Source of the DNA: Ostrinia nubilalis
Taxonomy: Eukaryota > Arthropoda > Insecta > Lepidoptera > Crambidae
Direction of reading: 5' to 3'
NCBI RefSeq assembly: GCF_963855985.1
Contig: NC_087114.1
Location: 893,001 to 957,000 of the forward strand
Length of the DNA stretch: 64,000 bases
Positions 1 through 11,134 of this stretch are shown here, piece by piece. A program made the position numbers and the translations under genes. The notes beneath the pieces were generated by a model that had not been told where the DNA came from, ran no database searches, and was given only the letters and a program-made list of their open reading frames with translations. Positions within the stretch are counted from its first letter, which is position 1. Each line of letters opens with the position of its first letter.

Positions 1-2
1 CT

Positions 3-515
3 CCTTACAAAGAAGATGATTGCGATCTATATGCTAAATTATTGGCTATAAAGCTACGTGAACTGCCAAATGATGAACGAAAAATTATGATGTACCAAAT
101 AGATGGGTTGTTTATAAACAGAATCAGTCAAAAATCAAATGAGCGTCATACACCATACCCTCAATATTATTCTCGACCTTCCTCAATTGCTGGTTCATAT
201 TCACGCCATACACCATCTCCTCAAGTCATTCAGAGTCGGCCAACATCAGTTAATAGCGTTTATTCTGAACCTATACATAACACTCAAAGTTTTTTTCCCT
301 CTCCATACACAGAAACCTCTCATTCAGTGCCAAACACAACAGAACATATACCAACTCCAATACCTCCAGCTCCATCTACATATTCTACATCAACAGCACC
401 CCTGTCATCTATTCGTATAATATCGGACCAAATCCTCAACCCACCCCCGCGAGACACCAACATTATAAACTTAGCTTTATTGAATGCTTTCGAAGATTTT
501 GAGTCGTCAAAATAA
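3..515 (+). CDS. 3' exon of a MADF/BESS-type DNA-binding protein (partial)
   Basis: The frame is open from the left edge of the window to a stop at 513-515, giving about 170 residues. The first ~35 residues fit a BESS motif: an acidic start (EDDCDLYAKLL), then KLRELPNDERKIMMYQIDGL, the usual hydrophobic/Leu-Pro/basic pattern. The rest is rich in Ser, Pro, Thr and Tyr and looks disordered. BESS motifs usually sit C-terminal to a MADF (Myb/SANT-like) DNA-binding domain, which would lie left of the window. PIF/Harbinger transposons carry a Myb/MADF-like accessory gene beside the transposase, and a HARBI1-like transposase lies just to the right on the other strand, so this is probably the transposon's accessory protein. 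A host MADF-BESS factor cannot be excluded. Confidence 0.6.
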   Translation, partial: PYKEDDCDLYAKLLAIKLRELPNDERKIMMYQIDGLFINRISQKSNERHTPYPQYYSRPSSIAGSYSRHTPSPQVIQSRPTSVNSVYSEPIHNTQSFFPSPYTETSHSVPNTTEHIPTPIPPAPSTYSTSTAPLSSIRIISDQILNPPPRDTNIINLALLNAFEDFESSK

Positions 516-624
516 TTCTTATTTAAGGTTAAATATAAAGTTAAATAATTAAGCTGTAAAAAAGTTTCCTATGAATCAATTAAAACCTAAACAAATGTAT
601 AACAATTTTTTCTTTTATTCTTAC

Positions 625-1165
625 CTTAACTAGATCCTTTAGAATTTCATTAAGAGATCGGCAAACTTCACGAATGGTTATTGATATCATAGAGACAGAT
701 ACTTTAAACATGTAGTGAAGGCTTTTGTAAGAATCACCAGATGCTAAAAATCGTAGCGTAATGGCAAGACGAAATTTGGCCGGTATAGCATCTCTGAAGT
801 CTGTATCTTGCTTGGATATCATTGGTGAAATTTTCTGCAGTAAAAATTCAAAATCGGTATAGCTCATTCGGCAGAAGTTATCAAACTCGCCAGAAGGTTC
901 ATATAAAAGTTCATTAAATTTCTCTTCTATAAATTGTCTGTAACAAATAAAATATAGGTACAGTAAATATTGTGGAATAACGTAACTACAACAGATAATG
1001 GTTACACCAAAATAGTAGTTACCTGGTACGATTTCGATGAATCTTTTTCATCCACCATCTTCGTTGTCGTCGAGTTTTTCTTTTTTTTGTTTCACTTTGC
1101 TTGCATTTTAAATAAAAGTACGATAAACCAAATGCAATAGCCGTTACAAGTTCGGTGTCCGCCAT
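625..1165 (-). CDS. HARBI1-like PIF/Harbinger transposase, first two exons (partial)
   Basis: Minus strand. Exon 1 is 1165-1023: ATG, about 47 residues beginning MADTEL and containing RRQRRWWMKK, a basic/Trp signature typical of HARBI1 N-termini. Its donor reads CAG|GTAACT. Exon 2 is 937-625 (acceptor TTACAG, donor AAG|GTAAGA); the phases match (2 to 1). Exon 2 contains MSYTDFEFLLQKISP, KQDTDFRDAIP and LAITLRFLASGDSYKSL, the helix-turn-helix region conserved in HARBI1 and PIF transposases. The DDE nuclease exons are absent; they should lie beyond the left edge, which would place the plus-strand BESS exon (3-515) inside an intron. The copy could be an active transposon, a relic or a domesticated gene. 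Confidence 0.75.
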
Positions 1166-1292
1166 GCTTGGATCTATCTTGCAGACTGACGCGTTCCCAA
1201 GCGTGTAAACTCCTTTCAAACGCCAAACGAGATTTGTGGAGGCTTGGAGCTGTTTGCCGCTTGCGAAGGCTTGGCAAGCGTGTAAACGTACC

Positions 1293-3536
1293 ATTACATA
1301 CATGAAAAAGTTCACAACCACTTTGTAAGACAAATCCACCAGGAAATTTGACTAGTACAAAGGTTGATGAGAATCATCCATTTCTATTATTAAGTTAAAA
1401 AATGAAGAAGGTTAAAAACAAAGGTGTTATAAGAATATGTTAATTCATTTATATTCATTTCATTTCATCATGCAACTAGTAGGCAACTTACTGTACCACC
1501 AACCATACAAATATTATTATTGTAGGAACATCCCCGGTGCATTTTCAAATTTCAACTTAGGGAATTTATATGAGGTAACATGGCAACACCAAATTAGTCG
1601 CAGTCATGTATTGAGCGAGGCATAGTGTATCAATGTGAATTTTAACGTTAAATTAAATATTTAACCACCATAACAACATCAAAATTTATTAAACCAAAAC
1701 TGATATCATTTGGTGACCGTTTGCAATCGACCGAGTTATTTTACAGTGAGTATTTTCAGTTGAAATACGTACGTACATATTGTGTTGATATTTACGTACA
1801 TGTAATTTAGTTTTCAGCTTAAACTGGTGTCTAGAATAGCCTTGTATAGTAGTTGTGAAGAACGTGGGATATTAATCATATTCTTTATTGGAAGTAACTA
1901 TTCTTGAGCTATAAATAACCTCTGAGGTAGGTAAACAATCCAACACTTTTGTTGTGTAATTTTTTCTTATTGGGTTAGGGTACTCATCATGCATGCAATG
2001 TTTATATTAGTAACAACGTTGCTCCAGTTGGTCACTGACTGTCTAAGTAATATTAATTACTGTGTAATAAGGTTTCTGGTGTTGAAATCATGTTGAGTAA
2101 CTTCTTAACTTTGTAAAGATCTAATAGGCTATCATATAAGAAAATGAGGGTTTTAATGGACAGTTTTACAAGGCATTCTGTAAATTCTCAGTAATTAATT
2201 TTAATGTAAAAAGTGGGTATTTCCGCGCTACTTTGTTGTGTTTTAATTGCTTTTATGAATAGATATTTACATATCTGTGTATTTTCATATGTGTGACATT
2301 GGTCAGATTATGAGGACAAGTTTTATTCTCATTGCTAATGTTTTTTAGAATAATTTAAATTATTTAAATCTTATGTTAGTACATATTATTTTTCAATTGA
2401 GTTTTCTGTAGTAAAGCCATAAGTGACTAAAGTAACTTTCATAACTTTACTATTTATCCTAAAGAAGTGATAGACTAGATATGTCTAGGGAAGTACCTAC
2501 TGAGTGCTCTAAAGTTGATTGGTAAAATTTTTCTAGACTGCATTTGCTTTTGGGTTGAATCTTTGGTCTTTACATCTCTGAAAGGCAGATAGGTTTGTCT
2601 TTCCCCAGAGATGTGCATAGTGGATATAAACAAATTCTTCTACTAATATGAAGATCTTAATATTCACTATATGTATTTTATTGAAAATTCACATTTTTAC
2701 AACTGCATGAGATATGTCAGTGCTTAATTGAAATATGAACGGTGATAAGTTAATAATCAAAGTAAAAAGTGATTTAAAATTCAATTAAGTTCAAAGTTTT
2801 TAACAAATCTTTTTCTGTTTTAAAAATATGATAGTACGTCTTCAATGAAACCAAATAAAATCTATATCCTGGTTATAACATATACATATCTGTATGTCAT
2901 AGTCTGTTTGTCAGTTTAAATGTTCAACTACGCTTCATACAAATTACTTAAGTAAATATTGAGTGTAAACCAAATAGATGCTGAACTAGTGTCAACTGTA
3001 TGTACCAACAGTAAACAATCTGGGTTATTTAGTTCTAAAAAGAGAAACTGCAACTAAATGATGTTAGGTAGGTACCTACTTACTTATTTTATTTAAATTT
3101 ATTATTACTAGGGTACAAAATGTCTAGTTACTAGGCCCTAGTCACTTAAACAATTCAGTGCCTGCATGTGACTAAAATGTGGGATCTCTTTTCACACCTA
3201 TATGATGTGAAAATAAAAAAAAACTGTAGATTACACAAATTTTCTCCTCATAATTTATGTAACTTTCCATGATTTCACTATAAGCCATTAGTTTTTCACC
3301 ATAGCTGCTACGATATTACGAAACTTAGTTATTATCATAAAAGTCATGGGCATAAAAATGGCGCGGCTCAAAACATCGTGTGGAACCGGTTTTCGCGCGC
3401 ATTTCTTGTTATCGAGCGAGTATCGCGCCAAAAGTCATTTTTGCGCAAAAAAAATATAAACAGAGGTAAATATTTAAAGCTCATACAGGCTCTTAATTCA
3501 TATTTTGTTTTTGTGTTTAAATTTTACCATATGAAC
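1293..3536. other. Non-coding stretch, nothing recognised
   Basis: AT-rich sequence with no ORF resembling a known family and no clear inverted or tandem repeat. Splice-like AG and GT sites occur, but no exon chain can be built. It could be intergenic or a long intron. Confidence 0.4.
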
Positions 3537-3720
3537 ACTAGCGGCCGCCCGCGACTTCGTAGGCATGGACCTTGTTTTACCTCCTTAGGGGTGGAGTTTC
3601 GTAAAATCCGTTTTTAGAGAGAAGATTTCTACGTCCTTTAGGGAATCTACCTGCCAGATTTCAAGTTTGTAGGTATAGTTTTCGAGATTTTAATCAGTGA
3701 GTGGTATTTCGCATTTAGAT
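3537..3720 (+). repeat. Interspersed repeat family B, copy 1
   Basis: It begins CTAGCGGCCGCCCGCGACTT and continues through GGGGTGGAGTTTCGTAAAAT. Five other copies lie in the window (5256, 14812, 18181, 29077, 29596). The family resembles the abundant Lepidoptera 3' tails of non-LTR elements that end in a GTCAGTCAGT-like run. A small open frame across it has no coding signature. Confidence 0.7.
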
Positions 3721-4082
3721 TATTGCCATTTTTTTATAAGTTTTTTGTCTGACTACTTACTTTTCGCTCTACGCGAATATGTGTTTTAATCACTGTAAAT
3801 TCGCCCACTCACGTTCCGCAAATATTTTTGGAGCAGTTTATACAGTAGAAGTGCATACAATGAACTAAATTAAATTAGTTAATCTGAAAATTATTTGAAG
3901 CGCGTAACATTTTCACAAAGCTTAAATATTTTCTGACATCCACACAGTTCTGTCACAAAATATCTGTCGTCTGACCAAACTTGTAAAATGCAGCGTTAAA
4001 TCCCTTACATGATTTTCAAAGTCGCACTAAAGTAAGGTGCACGGTTTGCAGTGCAAAATCTTGTGCGTAGTAGGTACTAATC

Positions 4083-4310
4083 AAATCCCTACCAATAATG
4101 ATGAAACTACGAAAGTAACTGTCTGTCTGTCTGTGTAGCTTTCACGCCTAAATCACTGAACTGATTTTGCTGAAATTTGTCAGAGAGATGGTTTAAGACC
4201 CGGGAAAGGATATGGGATAGTTTTTATCCCGGTTTTTTAAACACGGACGCGCAGATGTTTTTCTGTGACAGACAATATTTTTACGCGGGCGAAGCCGCGG
4301 TCGGCTTCGC
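4083..4310 (-). repeat. Interspersed repeat family A, copy 1
   Basis: In reverse orientation it holds the signature blocks GCGGCTTCGCCCGCG, TTTTTCTGTGACAGAC, GGGATAAAAACTATCC, CCCGGG and a GACAGACAGACAG run. This is a very common Lepidoptera SINE or LINE-tail type repeat. Three other copies lie at 11297, 15631 and 63277. Confidence 0.75.
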
Positions 4311-4400
4311 CGTAAAAAAAATTATGAAATTTTGACCAGTATTTTGGCACTTATGGACGTCAAAAATAATAAAAAAAGGTAGCCCTTGGCACTTTACATG
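4311..4400. repeat. Repeat with GGCACTTATGGACGTC block
   Basis: It shares blocks TTTTGACCA, GGCACTTATG and AAGGTAGCCC with segments at 31755-31908 and 42515-42620 (inverted). It is therefore a dispersed repeat, probably a MITE arm. Confidence 0.45.
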
Positions 4401-4711
4401 TCTCCTTACCTTTTGGGCCCAATCTTCGAGACAATAAGTGAATTATAAAGTGCCGGGAAGAAACGCCGGTACAACTCGATACCAGTCCTAATTGACCCGT
4501 CAATACTCGATGTATGAGTTGCTATTAAGCCTAATTTGAATGGCATTACTAAAATAGAACCTGACGTCATCCTGGGCTTCCATTTTTGTCGGTCGGTAGG
4601 CATGGTGGCGATATGTCTGGAAATATAGCAAGTAGGTTGGTACTACCCGTTCGCGCTAAGTTTGCCGGTCCGTGGAAAGCGCGTCCCCTCCCCCAACCGC
4701 GATTAAACGCA

Positions 4712-4925
4712 ATGAGGGCTATCGTTTTTATACTTAACAGTTGGCACCCCTGGCGATTGACAGGACCTTACTCTACAGTGGCGCCATCTTGATGAGTGCA
4801 AATGCAATAGTCCTCCTACCACTTTAGCGCTCACCAGTTGGTGCCACTGTCTTCGCTACTAGCAAGTGACAGGACCTTACTCTACAGTGGCGCTAACTGG
4901 TGAGCGCTAAAACGATAGCCCTCAT
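4712..4925. mobile_element. MITE with ATGAGGGCTATCGTTTT termini
   Basis: The left end ATGAGGGCTATCGTTTT and right end AAAACGATAGCCCTCAT are perfect 17-bp inverted repeats. Inside are two direct copies of a TGACAGGACCTTACTCTACA block. At 214 bp with no coding, this is a non-autonomous DNA transposon. A clear target duplication was not identified. Confidence 0.75.
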
Positions 4926-5255
4926 TAGTTAGTGATTAAACCCAATTAATGTGTCTTATTTTACGCAAATACACGATTTTTATCAATATTAATAAGTTAA
5001 AATTAAAATTATTTTTAATATAGTTTTCCATAGTTATAGCTTCCTTTCGAGTGACGTCATATTGCCAGTGGCAAACTTATCGCGAACGGATAATAGCAAC
5101 AATGTCAGACTATGCATTTCTGTTGCAAAATAGCTTCTATGACGAGGTTATAAGATACTACAGTGATAAGATTGATGTGCTGTCGTCTAAACATTTTGCG
5201 CACGCGCTTAAATGGATGTTAAGTTTCTTCTAAGGATATTGTCTCTATGTTTGTT

Positions 5256-5460
5256 ACTAGCGGCCGCCCGCGACTTCGTACGCGTGGATCCCGTTTAACC
5301 CCTATAAGGATTGAATTTTGCAAAATCCCGTCTTAGTGAGCACCTACGATCTAAAAGGAACCCCCATGCAAAATTTGAGACTCCTAGCACTTTAGTTTCT
5401 GAGATTTCGTGATGAGTGAGTCAGTCGATGAGTGACCTTTCGCTTTTATAGATATAGGTA
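5256..5460 (+). repeat. Interspersed repeat family B, copy 2
   Basis: It starts CTAGCGGCCGCCCGCGACTT, runs through ACGCGTGGATCCCG and ends in a GAGTGAGTCAGTCGATGAGTG-type region. Same family as 3537. Confidence 0.75.
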
Positions 5461-5514
5461 CATAGATTAGGCTCCGGTGTTAGTATGACGTGTTTTCAAA
5501 TCAAATCATTATTT

Positions 5515-5885
5515 AATACTTAGGCTCTTTCCAGGGCACTTGTACACGTCCCAAATACAGCTTGCCCTGCCACCTCTTCGGGACAATATTCGGACTGGTG
5601 CTGAGAGGTGGCGAAAGAAACTCAGTCACCTGTGCCAGCTTCTTTTTCAACTATTTTCGGACATCCTTTAGGTATTACGTAAGTGATGGATCTGGAAGCG
5701 TGATAGAAGTAGAAAGAGGAATCTTTTTTATACGATGTGTCTCGAAATTGGACAAAGGTGACTGAGTTTCTTCCGCCACTTCTTCTCGGCACCAGCCCAT
5801 ATGTTGTCCCGAAGTGGTGGTAGGGCAAGCTGTATTTGGTACGTGTACACGTGCCCTGGAAAGGGTCTAAGTACTGAATAAATGA
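5515..5885. mobile_element. Foldback repeat with ~135-bp arms
   Basis: The arm at 5520-5650 (AAATACAGCTTGCCCTGCCA, CTGGTGCTGAGAGG, GAAACTCAGTCACC) returns in reverse complement at 5755-5880. The ~100-bp centre is unrelated. A single-arm relative lies at 29476-29545. The short frames on both strands are shadows of this palindrome. Confidence 0.65.
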
Positions 5886-6009
5886 TTTTATTAGACTGCA
5901 GTCTGCACACGATGCAAAACGTCAATGTCGAGTCTCTACAATATCGATGATATTTTGGTTTGTCCTGGCTAAAAACGGACATAAAACAAAATCACCCATA
6001 TCCTTTTGA

Positions 6010-6240
6010 CTAACTGTGCCCGCGACTTCGAACGCGTGAAAACCCGTTTTCGCAACATTTTTCATTACTCTGCTCCTATTGATCGTAGCGTGATGTTGTA
6101 TAGCCTATAGTCTTCCTCGATAAATGGGCTATCTAACACTGAAAGAATTTTTCAAATCGGACCAGTAGTTCCAGAGATTAGCGCCTTCAAGTAAACAAAC
6201 AAACAAACAAACTCTTCAGCTTTATAATATTAGTATAGAT
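6010..6240 (+). repeat. LINE-tail type repeat ending in (CAAA)n
   Basis: It runs from GCCCGCGACTTCGAACGCGT to AAACAAACAAACAAAC and TTTATAATATTAGTATAGAT. This arrangement is typical of the dispersed Lepidoptera repeats with a tetranucleotide tail. Confidence 0.55.
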
Positions 6241-6316
6241 TTTGAAAAGGGGCATAAAACAGTCACCCATACCCATATTCTCACAGTTTTCGTACAGTGC
6301 AGTGCAGCAGTGATGA

Positions 6317-6430
6317 CTCACGACACTGAGATGTGGCCCTTGACCTCTTAAATACACTTCAAGCACTTGAGAGAGCTACGCTTGGAGTTTCTCTACGTGA
6401 TGCCACAATGAGGAACATCTGTATAAGAAA
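6317..6430 (+). pseudogene. Degenerate RTE-like LINE ORF fragment
   Basis: A broken plus-strand reading gives pieces matching the better-preserved LINE at 62616-63237 (the RAMERAMLGVSLRDRIRNEE region): here RATLGVSLRDATMRN. Stops and a frame change interrupt it. It is a dead fragment. Confidence 0.5.
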
Positions 6431-7690
6431 AGTCATCGTTAGCTTCTCGAAATAGCGGTGAAAATCACTTTCACGGCCAACTTTCGCATCTTTAAATTAT
6501 GGATTTTACAGGAGAGCGTTTTGAAAGCTTAAAACGAACATATGGTGCAGTTTTTTGACTGAATATGTTTGCATTAAAACAGCAGATTCTTAAGGCTTGG
6601 TATTTCTGCTAAAGTAGGTATTTCGCGCTGTCAAAATCTGCGCGCGCAATTCTTCGCCGAAGACAGCGCGCCAAAGAGCTCTCGCGGCTACACAGTATAG
6701 AAATACGCAGTTTAGAAATACGCAGTTGGTTAGGTTAGGTTGACTTCCTTCCGTTCAAGCGTCACACTCACAGCACTTTCTAATACAAATCATATCCAAG
6801 TGATACAAATTAAAACAACTTTCAAAACTTTTGGGAATATATTTTAGAATCGAATAAATATAGAATATAACTGCCAAAGTAAACACGGTTCAAAGAGGCG
6901 TGGCGTCACCCGACCTTCCGGAAGTTCCGCGCCGGCTAAGAGAATTTCAAGATTACGTCACCCGACCTATCGGTAGATCCTCGGGAGCTTGAGCGATTGG
7001 AAAAACATTTTATGATCAGTTACTCGTAGTAGCGATTATTTAGAGCTTGGATAATAAATTATAGTTGTTGCAATTCACAAAGCTTTGCATGTGGTTAATT
7101 ACATTAATCAGTACACGCATCAATTTTGTTCAGTCTTTTTGTTTATTAATAAATAAAAATATCATACTAAAATTGCATACATATTTGTTTGTATTGGTCT
7201 GGGTGTTTTCTTTCCATAATTTATGTATTACGTATGTACGGGGCTCTGTATCGAAAATCACTATGAGCAATAAGCATCACACACGGTTACCTGGAGTGCA
7301 TTACCGCAGCAAAATGTTTATAAATGTTGTGCTTTAGAGAGTCGAGAGTATAGCAGATAATTAGTCCATCGTGAGCAGAAATTTGTCCACTAATATTACG
7401 ACTTATGAAAGTTATCGAACTGCAAAAAAATATCAGGAATTCTTCTATAAGCCGACCAAATTATAAAGGTTACAAAAAAGCGACCGTTCCATACATAAGG
7501 CTTGCCATCTTAAATGAACGGTATAATATCGAGGTTTCGTCAGTACAGTTGCGAACAAAGGTGTTTGTGTAGTGTAGTTGAGTTGAGAGGTCAGATTATT
7601 GAAATAATAAAACGAACATTTTATTTTTTAAATAAATTTTAAAAATAATTTACATTACAGATAACAATGAGAGGATGACATTGCAAGGTG
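6431..7690. other. Non-coding stretch, nothing recognised
   Basis: No family-like ORF was found. A short GC-rich patch near 6900-6980 repeats GTCACCCGACC twice. The 90-residue open frame at 7065 has no recognisable features. Confidence 0.35.
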
Positions 7691-7697
7691 GTGCCAG

Positions 7698-7983
7698 TCC
7701 AGTCTTAAATCCGTTGATATCTGCTGCATCTGCCATGTTTTTGGCTATAAGATTCTTCTATCTTACGGCTTAGACCTTTAGCTACAGACCTTAGACAGTA
7801 TTTTTGAAACATTCTTACGCATGGTGGAGGAAGGGACGCTCTAGAGACTCAAGTCTACAAGGAGTCATATGAACTCCAGTTTTAAATCCGTTGACATCTG
7901 CTGCATCTGCCATCTTTTTGGCTAGAAGATTCTTCTATCTTACAGCTTAGACCTTTAGCTACAGACCTTAGACAGTATTTTTT
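7698..7983 (+). repeat. ~108-bp direct repeat, two copies
   Basis: 7698-7805 and 7875-7983 are near-identical, with blocks TTAAATCCGTTGA, ATCTGCTGCATCTGCCAT and TTAGCTACAGACCTTAGACA. The copy spacing is 177 bp. It is a recent local duplication with no coding signature. Confidence 0.7.
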
Positions 7984-8035
7984 ATTATTTATTTGTGTCA
8001 GTTTGCTCTTCTAAAGAGTGTAAGACGATTGTATG

Positions 8036-8280
8036 TATAGTCTGGTCCGTGAGCACGTAGAATTTTGTCCAATGACCCCAAGCTACCCATCCTTATCGCT
8101 CGCGCGTAATTATGTTGCTATCGCGCTCGCACACTCACTGCGGGTGCCAGTCGCACAGTCGCGACAGCAATATAATTACGCGCGAGCGATAAGGATGGGT
8201 AGCTAGGGGTCATTGGACAAAATTCTACGTGCTCACGCTGGTCCGTGAGCACGTAGAATTTTGTCCAATGACCCCTTTAG
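8036..8280. mobile_element. Hairpin MITE family M, copy 1 (with extra half arm)
   Basis: A near-perfect palindrome with ~90-bp arms, from TCTGGTCCGTGAGCACGTAG through TTATCGCTCGCGCGTAATTA and back in reverse complement. A second left arm, about 40 bp and directly oriented, starts at 8238. Six more family members lie in this window. Confidence 0.85.
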
Positions 8281-8970
8281 GTACTATTAAAATGTAATTT
8301 TAACTCATTGGTTTTGTCTCATATTTGAGGAATGTACTATGTATCATGAGTAGAGTCTTCGTTTAAAAGGATGCGAACGATTTAAATTTCAATAGGTAGA
8401 CAAAATTGATAATTTTTAATTATCAAAAATTTAAGCTTTCTCCAGTAACACTGATATTATTATACTGTGACTCATCAAAGTCATCATTGTCAAAAATATT
8501 GACAAATCGCGAACTGTCACGACCAAAAAACTGACACGCGTCCGTCCTCCGTAAGCGCCACCGCGCGACTGATTGAGATTGTCCAAGCCGTCATGGACGA
8601 TTTTTTCCACATTTTTTAACATAGTAACTAAATAAGACGCAATATAAAAATTTCATCCGTTAAAAGCCCTCAAGTTATTTCTGAACTTTAGTTTAGTAAA
8701 AGATTTAGAATCTCAAATCGCTTATTTTAAAAATAAAACCATAAATAGAAAACGAATAGAGGTGACTTTGGGAATTTATTCTATCGAGTCAACTTCATCA
8801 AATCGTGTTTCCATCCGTTAATAGCCCTAGAAAATATCCTCAACTATGCCCAATAAAAATCTTAGCCTTTAATTTTACTGTTTAGTACCTCAAAAATGAA
8901 AAATGAAAACCTCATTTTCGCCATTTTCTCTGCTACCCGGCCTTAAGTTTGCCGTGGATGTGCTAGAAAT
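8281..8970. other. Non-coding stretch, nothing recognised
   Basis: A 63-residue minus frame at 8431-8622 has no family features. The rest is AT-rich, unique-looking sequence. Confidence 0.3.
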
Positions 8971-8974
8971 ATTC

Positions 8975-9130
8975 TAAACTAGCGACCCGCCCCAGTTTCG
9001 CACGGGTGCTAAGTATACATATAAATCTTCCACTTGAATCGCCCTATCTATTAAAAAAACCGCTTCAAAATCCGTTGCGTATTTTTAAAGTTCTAAGCAT
9101 AGGGGCAGGCAGCGGTAAGCTACTTTGTTT
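8975..9130 (+). repeat. Dispersed LINE-tail/SINE-like repeat
   Basis: It begins ACTAGCGACCCGCCCCAGTT, then TTCGCACGGGTGCTAAGTAT, and contains AAATCCGTTGCGTA. This is a common Lepidoptera repeat class, distinct from families A and B. Confidence 0.6.
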
Positions 9131-9734
9131 TATACTGTGGCGTTATACCAAATCTTAATTTATTGTATTTATTTTTATTTATGATTATGATTTTATTTAT
9201 GTAGTATAGTATAGACCGCATGCGGTGTCATAACCAATCTTTTTGACAGTTCTACAACTAGTCGTTAAAATAACTTGGAATTTTTCAGTTAATGAATGAC
9301 CATCAAAAAATTGTATTACATTCTCAATTACATTGTAACTGACTTTTGTTCAACACGGATTTCAAATCGAATACCTGCGTTTCACTAAAATCCCTCTGCA
9401 AAATTTAGTTGTGGATGAAGGTACAATACTATGTAGTGTATTTTTCGCCATAAAAACCTTCTACAAAGTATTAAGAAAACTAAAAAAAATGAATGAAATC
9501 GTCTTGTTTAATCTCAAATACTGACGTGACCAAGGGCAACACGGATTCATTTTTATTGTTAAACATAAACAGCAATAAAAGTAATTAAAACCGGTTCCCC
9601 GACATTTTAAATGTCATTGTGGTTCTGTTTTTATTTACAAAAGCCCTTATCATAAGTGTTGATGTGTTACGAAATAAAATCTTGATACTTGATGGTTCAA
9701 GTAACCAAGTTGAGTCCCGTGACAAAGTATCAGT

Positions 9735-11134
9735 TGGGTCATTCCATGACAAATGTTACCGAGGGTGAAAAAGTAAATATGTTCTTTTCGCATTAAATCT
9801 GATGAATTTTGAAAGTAAACATTCCAACTTATAATGTGCAACAAAAAAAATCTGGAAGAAACAAGTAATTTTTAAGTTATTAGTCTTCAAAGTCTATACT
9901 TAAGTCAACTGTCTGAATGATAATTTTCTCTCTAATTTTTGGTAATACGATTTTAAAAAAACTATCAATCTGTGAACCGTTTTGCCACAATATGATTTGA
10001 GGGTATTTATCATAGTATTGGTAAATAGTGTCATAGTCCCAAAAAAATTGATAATCATCAAGTTTTAAGTGTGTTTTCTTGTTACTTCGACGATGTAACA
10101 CCCGAAACAAAAAAACAGGTATTTGTTTTATTATTATACCTTACACATGGATTAGGGTAACAATATTTGGTAAAAGTAAGGTCATGGTAGTAATGATTTC
10201 AAATACTAACTAATATCTGAGCATGATACTAATTTAGTATGTTTTTTTCTTGATTAAAAACTGTAACACCCGAAACGTTTCGGGTATTACATTTTTATTT
10301 ATATGTCGATAACATGTGTATATTGCTTGGAGAAGTCAAAAAGTATTACTGTGAGGGTCCTTCGACCTCCCACTAGCGCTGGCATCGGAAAAGAAGTCAT
10401 ATTTCTCTATTTAAGACTTTTTTGAAATGTCGACTTAACACTAAAATTAAGGCATTGCTAAAAAGTCTCGATGTTCAACATTTCCAATAAATATCGTAAT
10501 TAGAAATTAAACTAATGCTATTTCAAGCCAAAAACAATAGAAAAAGCTGTATACTGAGGAAAAATTAAACTTGAACTTTGTATATTTTTAAAAAAAAGCT
10601 GCTTCGTAATTTCAAACCAGAAATCGCTCTATTTGTGTTTATTTGTTGTTCTCCTTATTTTGTAGTACCTAGAGACTAATAAAACACCGATTTTATCGAT
10701 AAAACGCGTTGAATTTTCGTACTCGTAACACCCGAAACAGAACCATTGTAACACCCGAAACAAAGAAAAAAATTATAAAAATATAGTAAAACGTTTTATG
10801 TAACAGTGATTGTATGTTACATGGTTTGTAAATATCATACTTTAGAAGTCCTGTAAGTTATAGGTATGATTTCTTAAGAAAATTCGCTAAATTTCGAGTA
10901 AATGCAGCAACAGTCAGAACATAGAGGCAAAATCTCGTAACGCCCGAAACGCACACTTTTCGACTCATATTTTCGTTATCCTACATTCTAAGCTGTACAA
11001 ACTTTATTATTTAGATAAAGCAACTAAAAACGGACAGATTAAGGCACTAACATTATTAAAATACTATTTCAAAATACATGAAATTGTTGAATATGTGTGT
11101 ACGAACGTAACACCCGAAACGATGGAATGACCCA
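9735..11134. mobile_element. Unclassified element with TGGGTCATTCCAT ends and repeated 14-mer
   Basis: The segment is bounded by TGGGTCATTCCAT (9735-9747) and its exact inverse ATGGAATGACCCA (11122-11134). Inside, GTAACACCCGAAAC occurs in the same orientation at 10095, 10263, 10725, 10748, 10937 (one mismatch) and 11107. At 10277 it is mirrored, forming a 28-bp palindrome. No transposase was recognised. A 76-residue minus frame (10110-9880) starting MFRVLHRRSNKK is unassigned. It is probably a non-autonomous DNA transposon whose 14-mer could be a protein-binding site. Confidence 0.45.

Larger units (their letters stand above)
1..1292. mobile_element. Right-hand part of a PIF/Harbinger DNA transposon
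   Basis: This segment joins a HARBI1-like transposase gene with a MADF/BESS-like partner gene, the two-gene layout known for PIF/Harbinger elements. The likely right end is at 1292. Read inward on the minus strand it begins GGTACGTTTACACGCTTGCC, and a related ACACGCTT block recurs near 1200. Harbinger ends usually start with GG. The left end lies outside the window, so neither terminal repeat pairing nor a target duplication can be confirmed. Confidence 0.5.

Noticed and set aside
3378..3617. 79-residue plus frame
   Set aside because: Its C-terminal half is family B repeat sequence found at six places in the window.
5051..5233. 60-residue plus frame
   Set aside because: Short, no motif, no splice chain; ends just before a family B repeat.
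6913..6930. Heat-shock-element-like CCTTCCGGAAGTTCC
   Set aside because: The second and third units are one base too close for a perfect nGAAn array, and no gene starts nearby.
9880..10110. 76-residue minus frame MFRVLHRRSNKK...
   Set aside because: It has reasonable composition but no motif, no splice partner and lies within the repeated-motif element; not enough to call a gene.
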